From: Dipteris shenzhenensis
Lineage: Eukaryota > Polypodiophyta > Polypodiopsida > Gleicheniales
Strand: one strand, 5' to 3'
Assembly (NCBI GenBank): GCA_047967505.1
Contig: CM106540.1
DNA length: 64,000 bases
This document shows, piece by piece, positions 21,201-31,540 of the stretch. Both the position numbers and the translations under genes were made by a program. How positions within the stretch are numbered: position 1 is the stretch's first letter; each line of letters starts with the position of its first letter. The notes beneath the pieces were generated by a model, which did no database searches, had not been told where the DNA came from, and saw nothing but the letters and a program-made list of their open reading frames with translations.

Positions 21201-21782
21201 TGTCTATTTTCATGTTTGATGTAAAATGGTAAATTAGTTGCATGATAGTTTCTTGAGGGATCATGGTGTCACATGGTAGCGGCGCTGGATCTAGTCAGAC
21301 GGTTGCTATTTACAATGGTCCCCATGCAACAGTGAGAAAAGACAGTAGCGGTTTCTTTGCAATAGACTCCACCAAACTATGGATTGATGAAAGTGATGGT
21401 TTTGTTCTTCCCGAGCATTGTGAGTAGGTGCATACTAATGATTTAATTAATTGAAGCTTTCATTTTTAAAGATTCATTGATACATGTACTTAAGCATAAT
21501 TTCACATATGTAATTGATGGCATTTGACACCCATCTTCAATATAGGTAGTTTTTCATCCAGATTGTTCTGATCCAAGATGGTGGTACATGATCCAAGTTT
21601 CACCACAAAGTAATCAAAATTTTGAAGATAGAGATGTGGATATGGAGATGCCACTACCAATGCTGGATCCAATTGATCTAGATGGGTCTAGCAAAGAAGA
21701 TGAAGATCACAATATGAGCCAAGAGGAAGATGTGCATAATGACATTGTACGGGAGGAAGATGGAGATCATGATATTGAGGAA
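18256..21782 (+). pseudogene. CACTA I tnp2 transposase, multi-exon
   Basis: Exon 1 (18256-18461, start MEGMSGSSSDD) carries CTRC and ends at a GTAAGT donor. Exon 2 is near 18545-18910. The tnp2 domain spans about 19250-20665: HACHNDYILF, VLRHFP, MTWHASHW, WSTWPIVLVNYNIPPWL, LMLSLLVP, then after an intron HACPICG, INHLLDPMHIFKNV and LKSHDWH. A DUF4218-type region follows at 20945-21200 (TTQVHLIVHIVDEV, FFLERFMKTLKGFVRQ, SMAEG). The acidic C-terminal DUF4216-like exon is 21545-21782 (HPDCSDPRWW). Frame breaks near 18910-19445, and loss of the end to copia D at 21783, make it non-functional. Confidence 0.85.
18951..19090. repeat. CTCTTTT pyrimidine tract in tnp2 intron
   Basis: Repeats of CTCTCTTTTCTCC-like units on the plus strand lie between tnp2 exons. 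No coding signal. Confidence 0.75.
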
Positions 21783-22514
21783 TGTTAGATATCAATGCTC
21801 CACTCTCGTGTAACTATGCGGGAACCAGCTAACTCTACTTGTAAGCCCCCCATATGAGGAGAAGGCATTTGAGTAGCTCGGTTATCCAGTAGGTCCTGGT
21901 TTGGACACCAGATGGGGGCCATGTGTGGCTTGATGGTTGGATGGCTTTAGATAGAGTTGGCACACTGCCAACTAGGCTACATGCAAGTGCGGGAAGGCAT
22001 CCCTTGACTGACCGCATCGAGGGTAGACGGAGCATTTCTCAGGGCAGCCCACTCTCGAGTTGCGGGGCTTGTTTGGAGCCTCAAATGATCCCAAATGGCT
22101 ATGGGCCGAATGGAGACCGTAGGTTAGTTGCTCTGTTTTGCGCACCGGTTTTATCGTATGGTCGGTGGCCTATTTCGAGATCGACCCCCAGTCGACCGTT
22201 TTGGGTGGACTGGGTCGGCCACCCAATTGAGCCTAACCGACTATGACTGGTGGCTATATAAGAGCAAGCCCGTGAAGCCCATTTCATCACTGGCTATAGC
22301 AACCTTGATTCCTTAGCATTCAGCCTCCGTCTTCTACTATTTCCAGCACACCATCGAAGCTTCTTTCACAGGAGCGCACGGCTGGGAAGCAACGCCATCT
22401 ATTGTATCAATTCTATAGTAATCAAATTTTTGATTCTCCATAATATCTTGTTTTCTCTCTTGCGTACAAGATCCTATTATCTGTTGAGCAAAGATGTTGT
22501 ATTATTTTCTTACA
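21783..22514 (+). repeat. Copia D 5' LTR
   Basis: 732 bp from TGTTAGATATC to TTTTCTTACA, immediately before the primer-binding site. The first 390 bp or so form one arm of a large inverted repeat with 26557-26922. A TATATAAG-like box lies near 22255. Confidence 0.85.
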
Positions 22515-22527
22515 TGGTTTCAGAGCC
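22515..22527 (+). other. Copia D primer-binding site
   Basis: TGGTTTCAGAGCC, one base away from the initiator-Met-tRNA type TGGTATCAGAGCC, directly after the LTR. Confidence 0.85.
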
Positions 22528-22584
22528 TGGACTCTACCAAGAAGATTTGGTAGTGTGTTTTTGTTTGCGAGCAGATTGTGAGAG

Positions 22585-23430
22585 ATGGCCCAGCCCGCAA
22601 GAGTGCGAATCCCACCGTTTGGCGAAAGCAAAAAGTTGGACGGCTCTAACTATCCTCTCTAGAAGTTCAAGATGAAGACCATCCTAAGCGCATATGAGCT
22701 TTGAGACACTGCTACTGGGGTGGACGTGAGGCCGGTTCCGAGATCGAATCCAGCCACAATGCAGGACAATAGATAGTACCAACTCTGGATGAGATTCTCG
22801 CGTGGACAAGAAGAAATGCAGATGCACTATGTTCTATTGTCTACAGTGTTAGTGATTCCATCATGGCATTAATTCAATGTCACCACAGCGGAGGAGGCAT
22901 GGATGGTCTTGAAAAATCAGTACGAGACCACGAATCAGACGCGGATTCAGAATTTGGAGACTCAACTCGCAAATGAAAAGTTGTCTGAGTCTGAAGCAGT
23001 AGAGAAGTTCATCACCAGGGTGAAGAATCTGCACGATCAAATGATTGCGATTGGCATCACATCGCCAGCGAGAATCTAGCGCGAAGGTGCATATGGATTC
23101 TCCCACCAAAGTACGATGGTCTTGTTACAGCGCTGAATACGCAGAACAAAAATCCGCCCCTCAACTTTGAGGATTTCAGTGCGATGCTTCTGAAGGAGGA
23201 GATGTGTCAAAAGATGAGGATTGGAGAAGATTCAACTTTCTGGACCGGATCAAAGAAAGGTAAGAGTAAGGACTCTGGTAACCCATCTTCTTTTGATGAT
23301 AAAAAGAGAAAGAAGAAGATCAAGTGCTTCTATTGCAACAAGGCAGGGCACAAGCAAAATGAGTGCCGCAAGAAGATTGCAGATGAGAAGAACGGAGTGA
23401 AGAAAGAGTCCAGCAACAGTGCGCAAGCAG
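22585..23430 (+). pseudogene. Copia D gag
   Basis: Starts at ATG 22585 (MAQPARVRIPPFGESK), then LDGSNYPLWKFKMKTIL, the copia gag signature. AEEAWMVLKNQYET and EKFITRVKNLHDQM follow, with stops near 22772 and 22858 and another near 23080. The frame opens again at 23184 and includes the zinc knuckle CFYCNKAGHKQNEC (about 23328-23370) with a Lys-rich flank. Confidence 0.82.
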
Positions 23431-24985
23431 TACCCATAGAGGTGTCAATCGCAATTGAAGAGATTTGCATGGAGGCAATTCATGTACCTAGAGATGAACC
23501 TTGGATCATTGATAGTGGTGCATCACGCCACATGACCAGTCGGAGGGATTGGTATACCTCTCTACAGTCGGTAGGGAATGACATCATGGTAGCAGTCGAC
23601 AATGATGCAAAATGTCCAGCAAAAGGAAAAGGTACGATTGCTCTCAAGTCAGATGGAGTTGTAAAACAGTTGTCCGATGTTCTTTATGTGCCAGATATCA
23701 AGAGGAACTTGTTGTCTGTTTCTACGATCACAAATCGGGACCTCAAAGTTCAATTCGATGAGAATGGTGCACTGATCCTGGATCTTCAAGGAAAGGTCAT
23801 TGGTAAAGATACATGGCGCAACAACATTTACGCTCTCAGCTTTCAGTGCTCAAGCGGATGTGAAGAACACTAAGCTGTGGCATGAGAGGTTTGGTTGTCT
23901 AAACCTTAGTTCTTTGAAGGACATGCATAAAAGTGAAATGATTACAGACCTACCAAAAATTTCAGATCTGCCTGATGTATGTGAAGCTTGCATGATGGGC
24001 AAGCAGCATCGGCAGCCCTTTCCTAAAGAGGCCAGCAGAGCAAAGGCTCCTCTAGAGCTCATTCACATGGACCTCTGCGGAAAGATGGAGACGGAAGCTT
24101 TGGGCATTTCCTTCTACTTCATGACATTGATCGACGACTACAGTAGAAGGATATGGATATACTTACTGAAGACGAAAGACGAGCTTTCAGTAGGTTCAAC
24201 GAATGGCATGTAATGGTCGAGAAAGAATCGAGGAGGAAGGTGAAGAAGCTGAGATCAGATAGAGGTGGAGAGTTCACATCGACTGAATTCGAAAGTTATC
24301 ACAAAAGTCACGGAATCAAGAGGCAGAAACCCCCGTCACATACATCACAGCAAAATGGAGTAGCAAAATGCAAGATGCGCGTCATCTACGAAATGGGCTG
24401 GAGTATGATGAAAGGGAAAGATTTTCCAAAGACTTTCTGGGCTGAAGCATGTAAAACTGTAGTTTACATCCTCAATCGTAGCTATGTCATGAAGGCTGTG
24501 AATGGGATGACTCCACTGCAAGCCTTTTTTGGTAAGAAACCTTCAGCTGCACATTTCAGAGTTTTTGGATGTGACTGTTTTGTGCATGTCCCTGATGTTA
24601 CCAAGACCAAATGAGAACCGAAGAGCTGAAAGTGTATTTTCTTGGGCTACAGTGAAGAGGCAAAGGGTTACCATCTGTATAACCCTGTTACCAAGAAGGT
24701 AATTGTGAGTTGCGATGTGGTCTTCTCAGAACAACTGCATCAATTGGAGGAGGATGCTTCCTTCCCAGACAACCAGGACCAAGATATCCACCTAGTACCA
24801 CCACCAACAGCAGACTAAACTCCCCCAATGGTGCTTGGGAGGATTCAAGACAAAGAAGATGAAGAAGAGACTGCAGAACCACAACGGAAATGGCCATTCC
24901 CAAAGTGGGTAAAATAGCTTTTGGACGGCAGAGAACCTCCAGCAATTGAGGAGGAACCATCCGAACACTGTCGGTCCAAGAGATT
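23431..24985 (+). pseudogene. Copia D protease-integrase
   Basis: Protease has WIIDSGASRHM near 23500, followed by VLYVPDIKRNLLSV. After a frame change near 23860 the zinc region appears (LWHERFG, CEACMMGK), then integrase HMDLCG and FMTLIDDYSRR. A second shift near 24175 leads to LRSDRGGEF. The third acidic position reads SQQNGVAKCKMR where the family has GVAERKNR, so the catalytic Glu is Lys. FWAEA and FRVFGCDCF follow, then a stop at about 24612. The linker to RT (24615-24985) is badly decayed. Confidence 0.85.
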
Positions 24986-26030
24986 AGAGGAGCAAAGAAG
25001 GGCGCACAAACACTTGGTCAACTATGCTTTGATGAGAGAAGTGATTCGTGCTGATGAACCCAAGTGTCTTGAAGAGGCATAGGGTGATGATAGGTGGATG
25101 GAGGCGATGGAGGCTATGCAGTCGGAGTATGGATCCATAATGAAGAACAACACTTGAAACCTTGTGGATCGACCACCAAAATGCAAGGTAATCGGAACCA
25201 AGTGGGTGTACAAGATTAAGTACAATTCTGATGGCACGTTGGATAAGTACAAGGCTCAGCTCATGGCAAAAGTATTTGCATAGGTACATGGTTTTGATTA
25301 TCAAGATACTTTTGCTCCCACAGCTCGACTAACCACAATTCGCAGTGTTTTGGCTTTAGCAGCCCAGGGAAGTTGGCCCGTGTTTCAGATGGATGTGAAA
25401 TCTGCCTTTTTGAATGGAGATCTCATGGAGGAGGTATACGTAGAACAACTACCAGGTTTTGAGATCCCCGGCTCAGAACGTAAAGTCTGCAAACTAAAGA
25501 AGGCACTTTACAGGTTGAAACAGGCCCCATGAGCGTGGTACGAATTGATGCCTACTTTCTGCAAAATGGGTTCAGGAGGAGCCCATCTGATGCAAATTTG
25601 TATATATTTAGAGAACGAGGCAGGTGTATGATCATGGTCCTTTATGTGGACGACCTTCTCATAATAGGGAACCATGAAGAGAAGATCTCGCAGACGAAGC
25701 ATTTGCTAGGAAGAGAGTTTGAAATGACAAACCTCAGACTGATGCATTTCTTTTTGGGGATTGAAGTTTGGCAGGAGCCAAAATAGATCTTCATTTCACA
25801 GCTGAAATATGCTGGAGAGATACTGAAAGCATTTGGCATGATTGAGTGCAAAACAGTTGGTACCCCTATGGAGGTTGACGCGAAGCTCTCAAACGAGGAT
25901 TCATCACCACTGGTGGATGAAGCGAAGTACAGAAGGCTTGTGGGCAGCTTGATCTACTTGTGCAACACACGGCTAGACATCAGCTTTGCGACTGGTATAC
26001 TAAGCAGGTTTTCCAATAAGCCCTAAGAGA
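24986..26030 (+). pseudogene. Copia D reverse transcriptase
   Basis: Frames read together show AMQSEYGSI, GTKWVYKIKYN, DVKSAFLNGDLMEEVYV, VCKLKKALYRLKQAP followed by a stop, then LYVDDLLIIG near 25640 (catalytic YVDD present). LMHFFLGIEV, GTPMEVDAKLS and YRRLVGSLIYL follow. At least four stops or frame changes break it. Confidence 0.87.
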
Positions 26031-26105
26031 ACCATTGGAGGGTAGGGATGCGGGTGCTGAAATACATCAAAGGATTACGGCATCACCTATATCAAGGGCA
26101 ACATC

Positions 26106-26556
26106 TTGACCAGATTCTGTGACTCGGATTGGGGAGGAGACATGGACAGCAGGAGATCAGTGACAGGGTACTGTCTCTCACTTGGATTTGGAGTTGTGTC
26201 ATGGGTCAGCAAGAAGCAACCCACAATTGCTCTTTCTTTTACCGAGGCCGAGTACAAATCTACATGCTTTGCTTCTTGCGAGGCAGTGTGGTTGAGGAGG
26301 ATTTTGGGGGACATGGGTGCAGGGCAAAACAAGCCTACGCAGTTATCATGTGACAATCAAAGTTGCATGGCGATTTCAAAGAACCCGGTGTTCCACGCTC
26401 GCACAAAACACATTGAGATTCAATATCACTTTGTACGTGAGCTAGTCATGGATGGAGAGGTCGACTTGGTGTACTGTCCAACTACAAAGAATGCTGCGGA
26501 CATCTTCACGAAGGCTCTTGGAAGAGACTTGTTGGAGGGGCATCTTCATCGACTTG
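26106..26556 (+). pseudogene. Copia D RNase H
   Basis: The frame from 26106 reads FCDSDWGGDMDSRRS, TEAEYKS, LSCDNQSCMAISKNPVFHARTK and DIFTKALGRDLL, so all three acidic residues of the copia RNase H (D, E, D) are present. The reading then runs out of pol into the inverted LTR segment, giving a chimeric tail to 26738. Confidence 0.85.
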
Positions 26557-26922
26557 GCATTGGACCAAACGATAGAAGCGGTGCACAAAATAGAGCGATT
26601 GACCTAACCGTTCGACCCAGAGCCATCCGGGATCATCTCGGGCCAGGTCCCACAACCCAAGAGTGGGCTACCCCAAGAAATGCTCCATCTACCCTCAATG
26701 CGGTCAGTCATGGGATGCCTTCCCGCACTTGCATGTAGCCTAGTTGGTAGTGTGCCAACTCCGTCCAGCCATCAAGCCACACATGGCCCCCATCTGGTGT
26801 CTAAACTAGGACCTACTGGATAACCGAGCTACTCAAATGCCTTCTCCTCATATGGGGGGCTTACAAGTAGAGTTAGCTGGTTCCCGCATAGTTACATGAG
26901 AGTAGAGCATTGATATCTAACA
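26557..26922 (-). repeat. Inverted copia D LTR segment
   Basis: Reverse complement of about 21783-22172 with roughly one mismatch per ten bases. It ends GATATCTAACA, the exact LTR terminus, and copia E begins at the next base. It may be the stump of a second, oppositely oriented copia D insertion. Confidence 0.88.
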
Positions 26923-27066
26923 AAGAATGCCTTCTTGCATGGTGATTTGCAAGAAGAGGTCTATATGGAGTAGCCACTAGTTTATGTTCATGCTATTCAT
27001 CCTGAGTTTGTTTGCAGGTTGAAGAAATCCTTGTATGGGTTGAAGCAAGCACCCAGAGCATGGTCT

Positions 27067-27181
27067 GACAAGACAGGACAATATCTTGTCACTATTGGCT
27101 TTTAGATTTCCAAGGCAAATTTCTCACTTATGACAAGATAGGATAGTATCTTGTCACTATTGGCTTTTAGATTTCCAAGGA
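27067..27181 (+). repeat. Short tandem duplication in copia E
   Basis: About 50 bp (GACAAGACAGGACAATATC onward, through GATTTCCAAGG) occurs twice with a 63-bp offset and a few mismatches. Confidence 0.8.
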
Positions 27182-27325
27182 AAAATAGATGTCATTTATG
27201 TTGATGATTTGATCATCACAGGTGATAGTGATGAAGATATCCTTCATGTGAAAATTCTATTGAAGAAGAAGTTTGAGATGAAGGATTTGGGAGAGCTGCG
27301 TTACTTCTTGGGCATTGAGGTGATA

Positions 27326-27771
27326 CCCGGGGGATTCACTCTTCATGAAATGGGGACGTCACCTGCATGCATGAACTTCAAGAAAACCCCCTATTTAAGA
27401 TCCATGTAGGATGATAAAACACCCCTATTTAAGCTTATAAGATACCACCAAAATTCTATTATGTCCCCCCTTTCCTTAAATCTATGTTCTTTTTCAAGCA
27501 TTTAGATCACACAATAAGCAAATTTAGATTACTTTCCCTATGATGATTTAAAACCATACACAAAACCAAACTTGTTTGGACTAGTCACCCAAGGTAGCCT
27601 ATACTATGTCCCCCCTCTTAAATATGGCATGGCCCCCCTAACTTAAATTCAATATTGGGAAAAAATAAAAGGCCCCCCACCCCTAATGTATAAGCTTATG
27701 CCTCATTAAAAAAAAAACCCCTATTGTACACTCACGTGATATCATAAGTTTCCTCTTGTGAATCCCCCGGG
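27326..27771. mobile_element. MITE family B, copy 1
   Basis: 446 bp. TIR CCCGGGGGATTCAC / GTGAATCCCCCGGG. The 8-bp target duplication AGGTGATA lies at 27318-27325 and 27772-27779. C-runs and A-runs alternate inside; there is no coding capacity. It interrupts the RT of copia E. The second copy at 54560-55005 has the same length. Confidence 0.93.
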
Positions 27772-28409
27772 AGGTGATAAGGTCCACAAGTGGGATATGG
27801 CTCTTGCAGAGGCAGTATGGATTGGACATGCTGTCCAAATATGGGATGACAGGCTATAAGCCTATTTCAGTTCCTTTGGAGCAGAATGTGAAGCTGAGTG
27901 CAGATGCAGGTGAGGTTTTGGAAGACCCTACTATACGCATAGTAGGAAGTTTGATTTATATGACTATTACTAGGCTAGATTTGAGCTATGTTGTTGGTTT
28001 GGTAAGTCAGTTTATGCAGGCTCCAAGGAAACCACATTAGACGCATACTGAGGTATGTGAAGTCCACATTGCAGTATGGACTATTTTATGAGACTAGGGT
28101 TTAAATACAGTTGCATGGATACACTGATGCTGATTGGGCTGGTAGTATTTCTAATAGACGATCTACCAATGGATATGTGTTCTCTTTTAGGAGTGCTACA
28201 GTCACTTAGAGCAGCAAGAAACAGCCTACAATTGCCTTGTCAAGCATAGAGGCTGAGTATATGGGTACAGCAATGGCTACATGTGAGGTAGCTTGGTTGC
28301 ATAAGCTACTTTATGATATGCATCAGTCTACAGATGGGCCATTTGTCATTTATTGTGACAACATGAGCAATATACATTTGGCAAATAACCCAGTCTATCA
28401 TGCTAGAAT

Positions 28410-28688
28410 GACGAGGGTAGTGAGTTTGAGGGTGATGATTCTAGCTCAGGTGATGATGAGGATGAAAGCTCTGAATCCAATGACTTACGCCAAGAAGAAA
28501 TCCGCACAAAGAATAAGGGTGATCAATTGTCAACTAGATTCAAGGAGGTTCCACTCATCATACGAGAAGGCCCGCGACAGCAAGAAGTAGTAGTACATCA
28601 CATCATAGGAAAAGGTAAGGCTAAAGAGGTGGAAGCGCTTCCCTTGAAATTAAAAGTGAGGAAGGCACCCTTGATCTTGGGTGAATGA
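28410..28688 (+). pseudogene. Acidic open frame of unknown origin
   Basis: A 93-codon frame without its own ATG, entered exactly where copia E ends. It starts DEGSEFEGDDSSSGDDEDE and continues into a charged region (VVVHHIIGKGKAKEVEALPLK) before a stop. I do not recognise it. An acidic linker of a retrotransposon polyprotein or a piece of a host gene are both possible. Confidence 0.35.
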
Positions 28689-28779
28689 CATGCAAGTGGA
28701 TCAAGTGAGGAAGCCTTACCCAAAGAAGGTATGGATGAGGCAAAGCATGACCAGGAGGAGTTACAAGAGGCATAGATGG

Positions 28780-29025
28780 TTCTTCAACCATGACCTTACA
28801 GACTCTAGAGCAGCCTACTAGTCAGGTGCTTGGAATTGAAGAGCAAACTACTGAGGACCTTGCTACTGAGACTCCAGTCTTAGAGCAGCCTATTAGTTAG
28901 GACCTTGGTAGCCAAGGGCGCATTGAGGATATTCATACTGTCTTAGAGCAACCTATTAGTTAGGACCTTGGTAGTCAAGGGCTTGGCATTGAGGACATTG
29001 GCATTGAGGAACATGATGGCTGACG
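28780..29025 (+). repeat. Degenerate repeat encoding LEQP-like units
   Basis: Three imperfect copies of TTAGAGCAGCCTATTAGT followed by CAGG/TAGGACCTTGGTAG. Read as protein they give LEQPTSQ-x-LG units with stops in two of three copies. It follows the acidic frame and may be its decayed C-terminal repeat domain. The stretch 28689-28780 shows nothing. Confidence 0.5.
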
Positions 29026-29208
29026 GCTTTGTAATCACAAGTTTTGAACTTTGCAAGTTCTGGACTTCTATGTAATGCAAAAATCTAATAAAAAGTTTAC
29101 TACTTTTTTTATTTCTTTACTCTCGTTATTGTGTATAAAGATTGTTAATGAGATCCATTTTATACTTAATGGTGTATTTTAAACTTTATGTCAATGTATT
29201 TTTATAGT

Positions 29209-29435
29209 TAAGGGTGCTTTTTAATACCAAGTGAGGTGTATATGTACACCACTTACACATAAAAGGATTTAATATGCACACTACCTTTCTAAGGGGTTTA
29301 TGTACACTACCTTTCTAAGGGGTTTATCTACACCACCTTTTTAAAAGAATTGGTCATAAAGGTGTGCACACCACTTATACATAAAGGTGTTTATTTACAC
29401 CACCATTTTAAGAGAATTGGTCATCTATTGATGTT
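29209..29435. repeat. Degenerate GTACACCACCTTT tandem repeats
   Basis: TTTATGTACACTACCTTTCTAAGGGG and variants occur about six times, some containing GTGTACAC or GTGTGCACAC palindromes. AT-rich with no gene. The interval 29026-29208 is AT-rich and empty. Confidence 0.65.
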
Positions 29436-29597
29436 CTTAGGTGATAGTAGCTATTATATACTAACCATGCAAATCATGGGTCGACTAGTTCAACAGGAGG
29501 ATGGAGATGAATACTTAAAAGAAGCTCGCCAAGAGGATGCTATAGCACATGGAGAGGGTGCCAGTGGGGGTGACAATAGTGGAGAGGATGCCAGTGG

Positions 29598-29600
<3 letters not shown>

Positions 29601-29642
<42 letters not shown>
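29601..29642. repeat. (AG)n microsatellite
   Basis: 21 uninterrupted AG units. Confidence 0.98.
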
Positions 29643-29644
<2 letters not shown>

Positions 29645-29679
29645 TTTAGTGCCCATATGTGAGTGGATGATTGAGGTAG

Positions 29680-29680
<1 letters not shown>

Positions 29681-29716
<36 letters not shown>
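29681..29716. repeat. (CA)n microsatellite
   Basis: 18 uninterrupted CA units, 38 bp after the AG array. The following 29717-30144 shows no gene that I recognise. Confidence 0.98.
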
Positions 29717-29719
<3 letters not shown>

Positions 29720-30144
29720 TGTTTTGTGCGAATGCTTTGATCCTTGATGAACATCACATGGCAACTCATTTAGCTGAATCATTGAGTAAACTGAGAGCTG
29801 ATCGATGCCTACGATGGAAAGGGTCTTGAAACTTGAAGTTCTATTTCTTGAAAGTAAAGAATTTCAAGATCCCACCTTGGGACCCAGTGGAGCATGTCTC
29901 TAACCCATTGTAGACGACTCATGCTACTCATCCATGTCTATAGGAAATAGCAAGTAGCATGACCCATCTAGGACAGGATAAGGGCCTCGCTCCACATTGG
30001 GAACCTAGATTTCCTTTAATTTCAAGGAATAAATTTTATCAAATTGATCTTGTTCTACTTACATAGGAGCAACAAAGGGTTGGATCCATCTGATGATATC
30101 AGTTTGGTATATCTCTCCTCAATCATACATTTGCTCTTAAATGT

Positions 30145-30400
30145 AGATTCTCAATCTTGTAATGTAAAATTAACCCTAGAGAGCCTTCAGATTAGAAAAG
30201 GAAATTAACTTATACTACACTGAACTTTACAAATCACCTAATACATGCACATGATGTTCAATGCAAACAATTACAATCCTCTTAAAGAAAGACTCTCTAT
30301 CTTGCAATGCAAACTCAACCTAGAGAGCCTTGGTTAAAATGGGAAGCAACTTGTACTACATTGAATTATACACATCACCTAATATATGCACATACTGTTA
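30145..30400. repeat. Tandem duplication, unit about 145 bp
   Basis: Two diverged copies share TCTCAATCTTGTAATG / TCTATCTTGCAATG, CTAGAGAGCCTT, ACTACA-TGAA and CATCACCTAATA blocks in the same order. Confidence 0.7.
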
Positions 30401-30492
30401 AAGGTAGACAATGATAAATCATGTCTATGAAGAAGGTAGACAATGACAAATCATGTTTATGAAGAAGGTAGACAATGACAAATCATGTTTAA
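30401..30492 (+). repeat. 32-bp tandem repeat, three units
   Basis: AAGGTAGACAATGACAAATC begins at 30401, 30433 and 30465, an exact 32-bp period. The next 300 bp (30493-30790) hold no gene; the part around 30600-30645 weakly resembles the end of MITE family A. Confidence 0.9.
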
Positions 30493-30790
30493 CAAGTTTA
30501 CAATAACAGGAGGGCGGTTTTAATAAAAATTTTAAAAAAATCCGTTAGTTTATAAGGTAAGAGGGGTGGTTTTATTGGGGAAAAAATTTTAGCTAAGGGG
30601 CATTTTTAATACCCCTTGAACGCACATGATACCTAGGATTTCTTAGTGGTGCACCCCATGGTCAAAGACATAGCCACAAAGAATACCAAAGTAGAACTCA
30701 ATACAATGCCCTAGGGCTCAGAAGTGATATGAAGACATATAGTTACAAAATTGTGAGCCTCTATATAGTTCATTGTAGTCTCTATAAACT

Positions 30791-31050
30791 GGGCTACTAC
30801 TTGAGATCACAGGTGGCAGGTCTGACAGGGTTGAGGCTCCCAATTAGATAGGAGGAGGAGCTACTTGACTCAGAGTTTGCAGATGACATAGCCTTGTATG
30901 TTGAGGGCACCACAGCAAGTTTGGAGAGAGTCAGGGGCACCCTGGCTATTTACTGTGAGGCCTCGGGGGCATGGATCAATTGGACAAATCTATAGGTTTC
31001 TTCACAGGCTTTGGGGAGACACAGGAGATCTATGAGTGGGGGAGTGGGAG
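30791..31050 (+). pseudogene. LINE reverse transcriptase fragment
   Basis: Reads VAGLTGLRLP, a stop, then EFADDIALYVEGT, LERVRGTLAIYCEASGAWINW; after a one-base shift it continues KSIGFFTGFGE. FADD is the catalytic motif of non-LTR retrotransposon RTs, and YCEASGA-x-INW-x-KS is the conserved segment after it. Only this short part of the palm survives. It joins directly to the copia F scrap. Confidence 0.85.
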
Positions 31051-31540
31051 ATTCATACCATCCACAAGATCATGACGATTTATAGCAAGTAGCTTGGCAA
31101 AATCCAAATGAACAAAATGATGATGCCATAGCTTGCAGTCCAGATCACCAGGGGCTGTAACCACATTAGCAATATCATCATTTAAGGAAAGTTGAAAGAG
31201 GTTACCATTCCAAGGAGCAACTGCTATGGTATGTCCATTTTTTTCAATCCGACACTGTGTGTGGTCAAAGCCAATAAAGAGACCAAGATCAACAAGTTGT
31301 GCAATAGAAAGAGGATTTCTCTGAAGATCTGGAACATGGAGAACACCTCGAAAGACTCTTGTTAAAGGAAAAGTGCCAAGATATAAATCACCAACACCCA
31401 TGACTTGACAAGTAGTGTCATGAGCAAGATAAACCAATTTCTTGTGAGGAAGAGCATGAATATAATTATGTAACCATTGAGATTGATATGTCATATTACC
31501 AGTAGCACCAGAATAAATAATAAAAGACGTGGAACCATCT
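31030..31540 (-). pseudogene. Copia F protease/pre-integrase scrap
   Basis: The minus strand from 31540 reads FIIYSGATGNM, where the family has D-S-G-A-T; the catalytic Asp is Tyr, so protease is dead. The open frame 31494-31030 continues with GVLHVPDLQRNPLSIAQL and LWHHHFVHLDFAKL (first zinc ligands of the pre-integrase domain). The rest of pol is absent. Its end overlaps the LINE junction by a few codons, so the exact border is uncertain. Confidence 0.82.

Larger units (their letters stand above)
14744..21782 (+). mobile_element. CACTA (En/Spm) element I, truncated
   Basis: A minus-strand TNPA-like gene (about 14985-15900) and a plus-strand tnp2 transposase gene (18256-21782) diverge from a shared purine-rich and palindrome-bearing interval. 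The same layout recurs in element II (51984-59187). No CACTA terminal inverted repeat was found: the left side abuts a gypsy LTR-like repeat and the right side is cut by the LTR of copia D at 21783. Confidence 0.8.
21783..26922 (+). mobile_element. Copia D with inverted 3' LTR segment
   Basis: 5' LTR (21783-22514), primer-binding site (22515-22527), gag, protease-integrase, RT and RNase H on the plus strand. In place of the 3' LTR there is about 366 bp of the same LTR in reverse orientation (26557-26922), ending exactly at the LTR terminus. All domains carry frame changes or stops. The left flank is CACTA I and the right flank is copia E, so this is a rearranged, dead copy. Confidence 0.85.
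26923..28409 (+). pseudogene. Copia E RT-RNase H remnant
   Basis: Reads KNAFLHGDLQEEVYME, then [16 protein letters not shown], a duplicated degenerate stretch (27067-27181), DDLIITGDSDED and FEMKDLGELRYFLGIEV. The MITE at 27326-27771 interrupts here. After it come LQRQYGLDMLSKYGM, VGSLIYMTITRLDLSY, a frame-broken RNase H, and SSIEAEYMG and YCDNMSN. It stops at NPVYHARM (28409), where unrelated sequence begins. The RT N-terminus is missing on the left. Confidence 0.85.

Noticed and set aside
29515-29782. Frames with runs of Leu-Ser, Arg-Glu or Cys-Val
   Set aside because: They read through the AG and CA microsatellites.
30490-30650. Third MITE family or another family A copy
   Set aside because: Only the end near 30600-30645 resembles family A (CTTGAACGCACATGATA); no left TIR or 8-bp duplication was found.
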